Source: Circinella umbellata
Taxonomy: Eukaryota > Mucoromycota > Mucoromycetes > Mucorales > Lichtheimiaceae
Reading direction: 5' to 3'
NCBI GenBank assembly: GCA_025093555.1
Contig: JAIWNF010000045.1
Span: forward strand, 62,001 to 126,000
Length of the DNA: 64,000 bases
The notes beneath the pieces were generated by a model. The model had not been told where the DNA came from, ran no database searches, and was given only the letters and a program-made list of their open reading frames with translations. Positions 35,032-46,837 of this stretch are shown here, piece after piece. A program made the position numbers and the translations under genes. The stretch's first letter is position 1. Every line of letters starts with the position of its first letter.

Positions 35032-37900
35032 GTTTATTTTTATAGATTCATAAATATTATTTGTCCTTTCATACCCCAAAATAGTTTTTTTTGTGCTAAG
35101 ATAGGTCTAAAATAATCCGTTTTATTCTTATATGAACTCTTTTAAAAAGAATAATCCTTATTCTTTTACTTACAGCTACTACGGAAACAATTATTATCTA
35201 TACCCACATGCTTTTCTTTCTTACCTTTTTCTCTATATCTTTTTTTTTAAGAAAATTTTGATAGAAAGTAATAAATAGCCAAGTCAAAAATACAACTGGC
35301 GATCCTTCTCATTAAAGGTGGTCATGGGATCAAACTGTCAAGCTGTATAGTTTGGGGGGGAGAAAGAGATGTGTGCTACTAATATGTAAAATTTTCGAAG
35401 GGGAAAGAAAGATTAGGGGAGAAACACAAAATGTTAAAAAAATGGCATAGCGTCGATAAAAAAAAAAGCGTGTGCCTGTATTACCTTTGTATATGTGTGA
35501 GTGATGCTAGAGAATGATGTGATGCGGGCGATTTGAGATGTTCCAGATCCATTAATCTTTTTTTTTATTAGCATGAGTGTATTATATATAAGTAATGTAT
35601 GTGTGTATGCGTGCTATGTAAGGCATTTTCTTACGTTACAGGGTTAGGAAAAAAAGGGGGAGGGATAAGATATTCATTATTTCCCATCACTACTCCACAT
35701 AAATTATGAATGGTATACGTTATTTTCAATATATTCAATTATATACTTTGTATTATTATAATATACATTATTCGATCGTGTGAAAAACCATCACATAACA
35801 TATTTCTTTTTAATGAATATTCAATCATCATAGTTCAAAGAATTAAACACATGTGCATGCGTCATGCATATTATTCAAACATTATTACGGTTTTTACAAT
35901 GAATGAATCAACCGATCAAAAAAAATTCATACAAAACTACACGAGCTTTCTATCTTGCTTTTATTTTTCTTATTTGGTACTATTCGCGCCATTCTCTCCC
36001 TCTCTCCCTCTCTCTTTAATATATATGTGTTGTTAAGATGTAAAAAAAGGGAGAGTAATTTGTTATCTTTTGTAACTTTTGTTATTCAATCTACACGTAA
36101 TAAACAGGTTTGAACGTGGTGCTTATTTCTTTTTTTAAAAAAAAGATCCTTTTAATATGATAAAATGATAAACCTTTTCTTTTTTTAATATTCATTATGC
36201 TTTCTTCTATTAATCCTTTGATAGTAATAAGTTTGTACTACGAAACATGTTTTCCTTTGAAAAAGAAATCTACCGGAACTCAATTCCGTTTTTTTTACAC
36301 TAAAAATAATCACACAAATGCCCCCCCCCTGTTTTCATTTCCTAGACAGGATTTGCCATATTTGTGAAATCGACGCACAGCACGCACTTTTTTTGCACGA
36401 TCCTGCTTTCTGTCTTACCCATTTCTTCCTTTCTAATACAAACTCCCCTCATTTGTTTATACGGCTAAGACTTCTACTTATACATACTCGCTATATATAA
36501 TCTTATGCATGTAGTATTATTATCAAAAAATATAGAAATAACGATGTATAGTATATCAATAACTTGTTCATACATTTCTTCTTGCAGCAGGCTTTCTAAA
36601 ATTTATATACTCCTATAAATCAGCTTTGGAACACTTATTGACCACTTTTCTCTATTTTTTCCTTCTTATACCACAGATTTTTAATATTGGTTTGTTAATG
36701 GGAAAAAAAAGAAACTTTGTTTTTTTTTTTTGGGACTGAGCGATAGGAAATTCCAATTGTAATGGTAATATGTCTGATGAGAGTAATACATACATAATAT
36801 ATATTTATAAACATAGCAACTGTCGTCATATGCAACTATCACAGCTGTTATTATTGTGTGAATAAACGCGTGTGCTTCTGTATTTATAAAAGTAAAAAGC
36901 ATGGAGCAAACGCTCGGACAAAATGGTCCGTTCATATCACACCACTAATGGAAATAATTTATTAGCACACTTTTTTTGTTGTCTCACAATAATTAAATAA
37001 CTTTACTAAGGTTTGTTCTGCACATAAACTTGTAGTTCCTCAACAAATTTTGTTTCACGACACATTATAAACATAAATATAAACTTCTATTTAACCTATA
37101 AAACAAGTTGGCAACCCCGCTCTAATAATTATAGTATACAATTATGAATAGGTATAGAGGATATTACATAAAAAAACGATGAAAGGAGCTAGGATGATCC
37201 CTGCATGTTAAACCGCTTCAAAAAACAATTTCATGCTCCGTATTTTTTCTTGATTTGGACATGAAAGGATAGTTTTAAAAAACGGACATCTTGATTTGTT
37301 CAAAATTGAAAAGCTTTCTTACATTACGTATAGTATAGTCGTTCTGTGCTCGTAGTCTATTCTGAAATAAAATGGAAACAGAGACAATGAAAATGAAGTG
37401 TCGAATGAAAAAAAATTGGATAATCATTTTGTGATACGATACACACACAACGTAACAAAGATGGGGTTTCAATGTTGTTATTGTTCTATGGGAAACTAGT
37501 ATTAAGCAACAATACCCAAGGGTGACCAATCCAAGTTATCTATTTACGATATGCAAAATAATAAGCTTTATGGAAGTTTAATGATCATCTCATATATATT
37601 TTAGGTGAATCTAACAAAGAAAATATGAAAAATAAAGTTCAAGTCCCAGTGTAAAGTGACCAATTGGGGTGAGGGGGGGAGAGGTGTGTCCGAAATAAAT
37701 AACCACAACAGTATCTTGTTATATATCTCAACAACTTGATTTAACTTTAGGAGATGGCGATCAATTGATTGCTTTGTCTCACACAGACACACGTATCACG
37801 GTCAATTATATATCTTTTATTTAGGAAGCATGATAGTCTGTGTTACCATCTTTTTTTTTCTTTGGATCGGGTAGGTAAAGTGCCCCACGCGAGGAGACGG
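34437..37900. other. Long gene-poor region
   Basis: About 3.5 kb of AT-rich DNA with microsatellites, poly-T and poly-A runs and CT tracts (35996-36015). Open frames here are Phe, Ile, Leu and Tyr-rich on both strands, as expected from chance in AT-rich DNA. No RNA gene or transposon end was recognised. Confidence 0.45.
34992..35030. repeat. AAT trinucleotide microsatellite
   Basis: Thirteen or so uninterrupted AAT units lie upstream of the PX-PB1 gene. Shorter AAT/TAA runs recur across the window. Length is likely to vary between strains. Confidence 0.85.
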
Positions 37901-37921
37901 TCAAACAAGAAAAAGAAGTGA

Positions 37922-37950
37922 CAATAAACAATAAACAATAAACAATAATA
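37922..37950. repeat. Short tandem repeat, 7-bp AATAAAC unit
   Basis: AATAAAC is repeated three to four times. It lies just before the first copy of the diverged direct repeat at 38020. Confidence 0.75.
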
Positions 37951-38019
37951 TCGGACTTTTATAATTATAGAGCATTAGATTTTTGTTTATATTTGTTTAT
38001 TAGTATATTTACAGTTCCT

Positions 38020-38235
38020 TTCTGCTAATGATAATAGTAATGATCAGGTAGTAATCTTTAACACTGTTATTAATACGTAACAAAGTAATTCGTGGGACGA
38101 TGTTTACATTATCACATCTAATAAGCTCCTATACTATCATCACCAGTTTTTTTTGTATACTATTTTAAGGTAAGAATCCTCTACCGATGATCGTCCACGT
38201 TGTTTATTGAGGAAGCACTTTTACACATTTGAAGT
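38020..38235. repeat. Diverged direct repeat, copy 1
   Basis: AATGATCAGGTAGTAA, ACGATGTTTACATTATCACATCT, TATCATCA and TCCACGTTGTTT recur in the same order and spacing at about 40950-41155, with substitutions and small indels. Neither copy codes for protein. The close position to the transposase relic at 38520 suggests it may derive from that element's flank or a related one. Confidence 0.6.
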
Positions 38236-38519
38236 CGCAGATTTTAAGTTTGATGTCTTTCAGCTTCCCATTCCATCACATTATGCATTGATGAGAAGCT
38301 TTATACTGTTCTTTCTATACTATTATAACCGAAGTAGCAGAAAGTTCAACTCAAAACTTTGCGGATCTTAATCTTTCGGATAGCACATATTTATAACCTT
38401 ACGACAACTCAGTGCAATTATTATCGATTAAAGCAGCCACAGTTTTAGCCTGTAGAAAGAAATGAAATATGCAACAAAAGTACGATTGGATACAAAAAGT
38501 GCCAGGACACCAATTAGTA

Positions 38520-39145
38520 TTCGACAACAAATTGTATCCTTCTTGATGAATCAGCCATTTCATATCAACTTGAAGCGGGGGATGGTTTGAAAAAAAAGGA
38601 AACTTCTGCAGCAGTCACAGTGGTTATAATGGAAGCAAACTTAACATCGACTTTAAATGAATATCCGTAATTGGTTTTAAAGAGACAAAGAAGGAAAAGC
38701 TTGGACGTGGGTTTGAGGGATATAGCACAGGGACAGTAATACAGTAGGCCATTATATAAGCTTTTTGTATGGTACGCTCGATGAAATAGACAATATCCTG
38801 AAGTGAATAGAAAGTAGCTTGTCATAGATAATGTTTTTATATCCATTGCCCAATGGGTATAGGAAAGTATAGTCACTCTCGAAAGTATCGTTATATATCC
38901 ATTCCTCTGTCGTGCTCCCTTGAATTGAATCCAATTGAGCAGTTCTGGTCAGTTGTCAAGACTAACGTTAAAACAAAATACGTTTTTGGAAAGCGAATCG
39001 CTGATGACTATACTGTAGTTAGTCAGGTATGTGATAGCTTATATATAATTGATTTCACCGCATTTATTTCTCTTTCTGGTGAATGGATTGCAACAAAGAG
39101 AGGCTATAACTATCATGTGCCTTTTTATAAATCACGCGATTGATT
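38520..39145 (+). pseudogene. Broken Tc1/mariner-type DDE transposase
   Basis: Three catalytic blocks are recognisable, though not in a single frame. LLDESA (Asp codon 38545-38547) is followed by an out-of-frame FHINLKRGM-like stretch. VIDN (Asp codon 38827-38829) comes next. LELNPIEQFWSVVK (Glu codon 38937-38939) is followed by KTNVKTKY. The order D-D-E and the PIEQFW motif identify the catalytic domain of DDE_3/IS630-Tc1-mariner-like transposases common in Mucorales. At least two frameshifts plus stops (for example after the VIDN block) make it inactive. The last 96 codons (38853-39143) remain open. Terminal repeats were not located. Confidence 0.75.
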
Positions 39146-39505
39146 AGGGTAATTTTGGTAAATAAATATAGTTTGTCAGCAACAAGTTTTGTTTTACTGT
39201 GGCTATTAGCATTATTTAAAATAACTCTATGTTATTAGTAAATACGTAGCAGATCCAAAAGTAAAGCTTTAAATATGAAAGTTCATTAACATGATAACAT
39301 GTATATTTAAACATCATTATATTGATAATACATAGTGTACAACAAACATGAGATAAATTATTACATATATACTGTCAGTTTATTCGTTTTCTTAAAAGCA
39401 TAAAAATACAGTAAGTAGTATTCTTACGTAAGCTTTTCAAAACTTACTAGCAAGTCTACTCGAGAAATAACAAATCATTCTTTGTACAACTTAGATTTTA
39501 TTATA

Positions 39506-39786
39506 CAGTCAACCCCCCAGTTCTGCACACCTGGGATTTCCTGGTTTTTTGTTGCAGAACCGAATACGTACTCACAACAAGCGAGCGTTAATATAAATAT
39601 TTGAATAATGATTCACACATAATTACCAAGTTATAGTATAGTTTACTCTCGATTAGCGCGACTCGCCCAAAACTCTTGATGCAAATTGCAAGTTGTGATT
39701 CCACTAAGTGTTTTAAACATTTCCAAAGACAAAGGATGCATAACTGAGAGATTTGCAAAAGCGGTATGTGCAAAAACGGAGGTTGA
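39506..39786 (+). mobile_element. Pogo/Tigger-like MITE, copy 1
   Basis: This element begins CAGTCAACCCCCCAG after a TA and ends ...GGAGGTTGA. Its body matches the reverse complement of 57761-58108 over nearly its whole length, for example TTGTTGCAGAA, ACAACAAGCGAG, TTATAGTATA, GTTGCAAGTTGTGATTCCA-like and CATTTCCAAAGACAAAG blocks. About 60 nt present in the other copy are missing here. TA target sites and CAGT-type termini point to the pogo/Tigger branch of Tc1-mariner. There is no coding capacity. Confidence 0.8.
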
Positions 39787-40949
39787 ATATGGTATCATAT
39801 TACATTAAACAGCATGTTTCAATCACTCGACTTTTAATCGCGTGGAGATTTTATAAGCTTAAGGAATAAAAGCATTATGTTGTGAATGTCCCTGTTAGTT
39901 TATAAGTTAAAATCACTGTTCAATAATATACATGAGAATTTTGGGTAGTTACCAGAGATATTGTAACCCAAGCGAGACGAAAAAAAAAATAGGCCAGGAG
40001 AAATGTGCAAGAGACTTCAAAATTTGAGAGCTGTGTGCCACACGTCAACTTACTGCTTCTCTTAATTTGATTCACAACCTGCATTGTTTTTTTTTTCATC
40101 TCTTCATTTTTCAAATATGTTAAGCCCTGCTGTAACAGCTTAAGTGTCAATGCGCAAAAACAATCCCAAGCCAGGATGTTTATGCTTATGGGTCACAATT
40201 TACAGGGTCATGATATTGTATTACTTAAAAAGATTCAACCGGAAGTCCAGTCTGTCCATCCGTTATTGAAACAATAGAACCTCAAAAGAACGAAATAACT
40301 TTGATTGAAGTAGTCGACTTACGAAAATAGAGAATATAATACGTATCATCAATATAAACAAGTTCGGTAGTTTATGGTTCATGCTCTCGAACAACTTTTT
40401 ATTAATATCGTGCCCTACTTACACCCTTTATAATATTTTTTCTATTCAACTAGCATCTATCTTTATTTTTATACTATCACATTTTCTATTATCATCACTG
40501 CATTTTTTGGCTTTCTTTTTCTCAAAACATCTTCTCCATCCATATGTATCTTCAATATCCAGCCACTATATTAACTTTTTTTTTTTTAATTTTACGTATT
40601 AAAATTTCTTTTTATAATTAATATAAATTTAAAAAAGTATGTTAATTTTATTTTTTTGGGGGTTTCGATGGATTCACTGTGATAAATGGTTTTGATAATA
40701 TGCTACGAAAGTCAAGAATTAATTTCTATCACATGAGATTTTGAAATTTGCCAACATTTACCAAGTAAACAAATCTTCAACAGACCCCCTCCCCCAATCC
40801 ACCTGGTTCTCTGTTAAAATTTAACTCTCCCCCAAACAAACAAACCAACAGTAAAATCATTGCTTCCGAGGAAATAAATATTACTAAATCTAGGCAGTAA
40901 GACCTTCAGGGGTATATTTATAGCTTCTCTCTTTTAATAATAATAATAA

Positions 40950-41165
40950 TGATCAGATAGTAACCATGATCATTATTTATCATTGGTATCAAAGCTCTTA
41001 ATTAATAAAATTACAAAGTGTTTGTGGAACGATGTCTACATTATCACATCTATAAAAACCCCTATGTTATCATCATTAATATTTTTTTCTATGCACAAGA
41101 TTACCACTTCAGGGTAAATATTATATTTCTACGGATCATGTTCCACGTTGTTTGATATGGGAAAG
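40950..41165. repeat. Diverged direct repeat, copy 2
   Basis: AATGATCAGATAGTAA, ACGATGTCTACATTATCAC and TCCACGTTGTTT match copy 1 at 38020-38235 in order and orientation. The insertion between the first two blocks (ATTTATCATTGGTATCAAAG) is copy-specific. Confidence 0.6.
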
Positions 41166-42928
41166 GGGTTTATACTTTATCCGCTTTTTCAAACTTTGGG
41201 GGATCATGCAGCAAGGTTTGATAAGGAAAGGAGCCAAGGAAAAAAAATCCATATAAGCTGACTGTTGGGACATTTGTGCTTTGCTATATCTAGTTATCTA
41301 GTATGGTGTCGCATGTATTGTACTTATATTCACATGTATAATATACCACGAGTCATCTTGTTGTTTATGTGAAAAACGCTTTTGAAACAAACTGTACATT
41401 TATTTAAAAGCTAACGGGGTAAGCATAATCAATAAGTATACTATCGTACAAATGCTGCTAACTATTAATTTTCTCTTGAATACTGGTGATATTTATTAGA
41501 AAAAATATCTTCTAAAATTGAGTACGGAAAAAAATATACTCATGTGGATAAATTACTTATATACTTTTCACACTATCAAATGATATATTAGGCCCATCTT
41601 TAATACTCATGAACCTTTTTTTCCTCTAGTGCGTAAAATTCGAGATTTCAATGTATGTAGCCAAGAACTACATACAGAATCAACATAATACTTTCTTTAG
41701 CATTGTCTTTTAATCGCTCGTTTTATTTTTCGCTCTTATGCACAACTAAAAGATTACACATACGTAAAGAAAATTCTGACAACACTACGTACATACAACA
41801 GTTCCTCCCTAACGTCTTTGTTTCATCTTTAGACCAGGTACGTATATGTACGTATAATTGGGTTTTCAAATAATTTTCCAAAGGAAACGAAAAGTAGTTC
41901 ATCAGGGACTTAATAAAAAAATATATCCCTAAACGAGGTGGTCTTACAGATATCGCTATTACATACGTACTCGCACAGTATTATAATTTACTTTCCTAAT
42001 TTGTTATTAGATAAACTATTTAATAACTGTGTTCTTGTTTGCTCCTTAATTTTTATTACTTGGTGCCATACCTCGGCAAAATAATACCGTTTAAAAACAT
42101 AATCCTCCTCCTCATTATTAATATTATTTAAGCCCACGTACCCATTGGAGCATCAATTGATGTGTATAGATATTCCCCTAAACGAGTTTTTTTATATACA
42201 TTTTTACTTTTCTGAGCCGTCTCAATCAATATGTCTTAACAGACGCTGGATTATAGGAGACATAATAAAAATCATAAATTTTAAACGTATAGATATTCTC
42301 TAAATCTCATTGCGTTTGCGAGCTACAGATAGTTAATCTGTATCAAATTTACAAAGATGACTTCTTCCCTGGTCGCTTGCTTTTGATGGGAGAGGTTATT
42401 TGCTACTTGGTACCTCAAGGCTTCTTGTTATAATTATTATTATTATTTCTGTTATTCGCCTACATACACTGTTCTTCTAATAATATAATTTTTCAAGTAA
42501 AAATCTACTGTATCTATCATTTTGAATCTCATTTCATTTTTAAGACTTAATATTGACGCTTACGTACTGTTGAAGAGATAGGGTCAAGTTATCATTGAAC
42601 TAACAATTATAAATGAGAGATTTTTAATATACAATATAAATAATATTACATTTTATAATAGTATTAGCTTCAATTAAAAAAAGCCGTAGAGGAAGAAATA
42701 TAAATTATGTGATATAGAACGATTTGTGTTAATAAATTGGTGCTTCCTATGTAATTGCTGCAAAGCAAAGCGAAAAGATCGGACTTGTAATCATTCATAG
42801 GCACCTGATTTAACTTACAAAAAAAAAAAAAAGAAACAGAATTAAACTTTGTCTGTAGACTCAATAATATAGAGCCATAAGGCCAAACTTTCCTATCTTA
42901 TATAAAGTACTAGTCATAATAATAATAA

Positions 42929-45377
42929 ATGTCGGCAGTGTCAATCACACCTCCATTTGTACATTATTATTGTGCTTGCCCGGATCTGGGTGCTAGCAAC
43001 ACAACTCAGGATTCGCGTCGGTCACCAGAAGAATCAACCTCATCGAAAAAGGACCTGGATCCTTTAGACGAAAAAGCAGCAACAACCCCTACTTCTAGTA
43101 CTACGAGTCAACAATCTCAACAAAGAGATCAATTAAAGGATCAGACTAGTATTGATGCTTCTGCAACAGGACGTCATTTACTTTCGACACAAGCTTCTAA
43201 TTATTTATACCCATTATCACGACTTTATTTTTGTGAAGATTGCCACCAAATTCGTTGTCCATCATGTGTTCAAGATGAGATTGTTTCATATTATTGTCCG
43301 AACTGCTTGTTTGAGGTAATAAACTTTCTGTCATGCTCGGCTTCAATATAGATTTATATATAGTTAACATGATTCTTTTTATACATATATATTCAGGTAC
43401 CAACAGCAAGTGTCAAGAGTGAAAAGAATAGGTAAACGCGCAGAGAAAATGAAGAATTTTGAGTTGACTTGGAACGGGATTACTAATATTAGTATATAGA
43501 TGTGCACGTAATTGTTTTCAATGTCCAATATGTCAAAATACCTTATCTGTAGTTGCAGCACAAGAAGCTACACCATCAAGCACGCCTGCATCTGCTGGTC
43601 CTTATTTCTTATCATGCAATGTGTGTCGTTGGAATTCAAAAGAAATTGACATGACATTTGAAAAACCTACCAGTCTTGCATGTAAGGTTTTCAAGTTGAA
43701 ATGGAGCATATATATATACCTCTATGATTAATAATACTTAATAATAATTCCATATAAAATAGTACAACTTCAAAAGACTGAAGAAACATTACCAGATGCT
43801 AAAGAATTTGATAATTTGAAAGATCATTTGGAAAAGCATTTACGCCTTAATGTTCCACCTACTTTACCTACAAGTTTCTTGTCATTCTCAAGTTCAGGTG
43901 CATTTAGCAAAATGATGGGAAGTCATTTACATCACGATTCTCAATCACAACAACAAGGAAAATTAGATGATCTTGGTACATACGAACCAGCTGTTCATGT
44001 TCCTGATGATGACTCAAAGTTAGTAGATAATCTTATGTCTTCACGAACTGTAGATCAAGGTAAACTTTCCTTAAAATAATATTCTATTTTGTATGAAATA
44101 ATTTAAACTAGGTAATAACTTCCTATATGATATATCTAGTATCAACACTCGCACAACGGTTTAGTCAATTACATGATCAACCTTATCAATTGAGGTAAGT
44201 TTCTTCTTATTTTATATGCAAATTTTAATTATTTAATATTAATGTTTGTAACACAAATAAATAATAGTCATATTCATCCACAACGTATCCATCTTTGCAT
44301 AAAACGATCCAAGCGGTGTCGAACTTGTAGACATATATTGATTAAACCTGAACAAAAGGCTCAAGCGACACGATTTAAAATTAAGCTAGTAGCAATGTAA
44401 GTGAATCATTTTTGAATGCACATACACAGACTATATGTACAGATGTATTTATCTCCATGCAATACCACGAGGGAAGAAGAAAGAGGGGCTTGAATAATAA
44501 TCCATTATCTATCATATTATTATAATTAGGAATTATATTCCCAATATTAGTATTGTCAAGTTGCCTAGAAAAACATGGCCATTACAGCAGGGAATCCCCA
44601 CACAGTTTGTTTTAAAATTCACCAATCCACTTTATGAAGAAATGAATATTACATTGGCTACACCTCAAATGCAAAAAAAGTCCGTATTACTATCAAAGGA
44701 GGATAATGATTATAATGAACAAGTAGAAGGTGCAACACAAATTCGAGGAAAGGTGAGTTTATCAGTGATGACACCTTTTTTTTTTTTTTTTCTCCCATCT
44801 CCTTATGCAATATGTGACTGATGATTATTATTATTTTCGGTTTCTTCATTTAAAAAGGTCACTTTACTTTCTCCTCATTTCACTGTGGGTGCTTATAATG
44901 AAACAATTGAATATGATGATGAAATGTATCCTACAGGCAATATGCGAGGGCGATCTACATTTGGAAGTGGAAGTAAAGGATTATCTTCTTCTTGGGTCAA
45001 TGGTGTTCATGAAAAAAGAAATAATTATACCAGCATCATTGTAGAAGTTATTCCTGAGCAAACAGGGGAATTTCAGGTAAATATATTATATGTTAATTAT
45101 TTTGATAATGAAATAGATATATACTAAGACACATAATTCATTATAAATATATAAACTATAATAGTTCCCATTGCTTGTAACCTATAATTATAAATCGGAT
45201 GAAGATCGTATGGATGTTTCTTCTGGTGATATTGATGTCGAAGATATTGAGAGTGTTGATGACGAAGGATCAAGAAAAGCAAATTCATCTATGCGATTAG
45301 ATGATGATCGTATCAAAAGTTATTCTTTTTGGTGTCTAATTGGATTAGGTGAAGTTACAAGTGCTGAATCAATATAA
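42929..45377 (+). CDS. Dynactin subunit 4 (p62)
   Basis: Nine exons (42929-43315, 43397-43431, 43500-43681, 43763-44059, 44140-44194, 44268-44396, 44530-44752, 44858-45076, 45165-45377) join in frame to 579 residues. The start MSAVSITPPFVHYYCACPD, the zinc-binding cysteine pairs in LYFCEDCHQIRCPSCVQDE and YYCPNCLFEV, the later CPIC and CNVCRWNS, and a second set CIKRSKRCRTCRHILIKPE define dynactin p62. The C-terminal half (LPRKTWPLQQGIP, FKIKLVAM, NITLATP) also fits. p62 sits at the pointed end of the Arp1 filament in dynactin and helps link dynein to cargo. The gene is complete and converges on the Yos1 gene. Confidence 0.92.
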
Positions 45378-45586
45378 ATAATATATAATAAGGTGTCATA
45401 ATAATATAATTATAATATATATTCAATTCTTTTTTATACATAATATAGAGAAAGAAAGTGTGGGTAGATAAAGAGAAAAGAGGATAAAGGATGTATGTGT
45501 GTGTGGGGGGGGGGTATTATGATGTTGATGATGATTATTATTATTATTACTATCTGGATTAATTGTATTGTTGTTTGTTGATGACA

Positions 45587-46048
45587 TTATCCCAGAAGTA
45601 ATTCGTATACGATGACGACTACGTTTATTGCTATCAGTGGTACTATTATACAAAAGAGAAATATATATATATATATGATGTATTAGCTTAAATACCCTTT
45701 CTTTCTCTCCTTTTAGGACCCTGTTTCTTATTTGCTTTTAAAAATATACGTACTTCTCATCAAAGTTCTTACTGCCGAAATTAAATTAACAATTTTATAT
45801 TTAACTGATTGTGATTGCTCTACACCAAAACCAGGATCCACTTGAGCGCTCCAACCAACTATTTGTGATGAATATATTTATGTTAAAAAAAAAGTTCACG
45901 TATAGAGAGCGGGTACGTTGTTATTGTTATTTGATGCTTAATATTTGTATAACTCACTTCTTGCCAAAAATCGTTCTTCACTTAAAACTGCAATAGCATT
46001 GATGAATAAAAGAATCGCGTAAAATAATTGACCTAATCCGAGTGCCAT
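45587..46048 (-). CDS. YOS1: Yos1-like / IER3IP1-like small membrane protein
   Basis: Three short exons from ATG 46048: MALGLGQLFYAILLFINAIAV then LSEERFLAR, a GTGAGT donor; IGWSAQVDPGFG through VKYKIVNLISAVRTLMR, a GTACGT donor; and IPLIAINVVVIVYELLLG with TAA at 45589-45587. The length of about 85 residues, two membrane segments and the motifs NAIAVLxEERFLARIGW and LISAVRTLMRIPL are diagnostic. Yos1 works with Yip1/Yif1 in ER-to-Golgi vesicle budding. A longer upstream frame reaching 46216 exists, but homology and the usual length support the start at 46048. The 3' end is only about 210 bp from the dynactin p62 stop. Confidence 0.93.
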
Positions 46049-46837
46049 GATTTGAAGGGGATTCACGAAAAGATGAGAACCTTTTGGGACCTGAAACTTT
46101 CCCTTTCCAAACGTGGCAGCTATATTCCCCACTACAATTCTAAATTGTGACTTAAATTTAAACATTTTCGATTGGCTGACATATTTAGTTAAAGCAAGAT
46201 AATAACTTTGCAACATTACTTTCTGGACAAAGACACTACTAGTTATTTGATCAGTGCCATGACTTATTCACATGTATACTCACTTCTACATTTTAACGAA
46301 TACGTAGCATATATATATTACTGTATATAATTTATGTATAAAGAGAATCAAAGAGACAATAAAGATTATAGGTATATAATATCATCCACAACGGGTATCT
46401 CAATCCAATATAGCTTCTAATCGTATCACACAGTTTGATGTCCCTAGTATTATATATTATGTAACAGAAAAAAAAACCACCAGTAAAAAAAACATAGAAA
46501 TAATCAGTCGGTATTGTCTCGTTATCGCCAAACCATCTATTGCTTTCTTTGATTTATATCCAGCCAACATGTTTATTAATATTGTAATTTTATTTTGATG
46601 AAAGTGGAATAACGTCTAAAATTGTAGAGTACTAAAATACATATATTTCTTTTATTAATAGCCGGTAAATGTATAACTTTTGTTTCTTCAATGTTGGTCT
46701 TGATCAAGCATTGGTAAAGGAAAATGAGAATTTTCATTCTCCGTGGTCATTTAAGGTTTTGATGCAGCCACTGTCAAAGAAAAAAAAATTCTTGTTTTCT
46801 ACCCCCAATACTATCTTTCATTACACTAGACCAACCA
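46049..46837. promoter_or_regulatory. Divergent promoter region between the Yos1-like and SET genes
   Basis: This 790-bp AT-rich spacer lies between the two start codons, so both promoters must lie here. CA/AT-rich tracts and long A runs are seen. An alternative upstream ATG at 46669 opens a frame ending at 46863 that overlaps the SET start and is probably only a uORF. Confidence 0.5.

Larger units (their letters stand above)
39146..42928. other. Gene-poor region around the MITE
   Basis: Apart from the MITE and the direct-repeat copy at 40950 this stretch shows no gene. A minus-strand frame at 40150-39920 ends near a good donor (AGCA|GTAAGT at about 40053), and a plus-strand frame at about 40240-40330 has balanced residues. 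Either could be a remnant exon, but no family is recognisable. The rest is AT-rich. Confidence 0.4.

Noticed and set aside
35710..36036. Plus-strand 108-residue frame rich in Ile, Phe and Tyr
   Set aside because: Residue use reflects AT-rich random sequence; no neighbours, promoter or family support.
38565..38876. Minus-strand 103-residue frame
   Set aside because: It overlaps the transposase relic in antisense, where the plus strand carries recognisable catalytic motifs.
40640..40685. Sequence resembling the pogo-like terminal repeat (CACAGTGAATCCATCGAAACCCCC on the minus strand)
   Set aside because: Only one end is present and no matching body follows, so a third MITE copy could not be supported.
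46048..46216. N-terminal extension of the Yos1-like protein from ATG 46216
   Set aside because: Family members begin directly at the first membrane segment (MALGLGQLFY here), and the extension has no counterpart, so it is taken as leader sequence.
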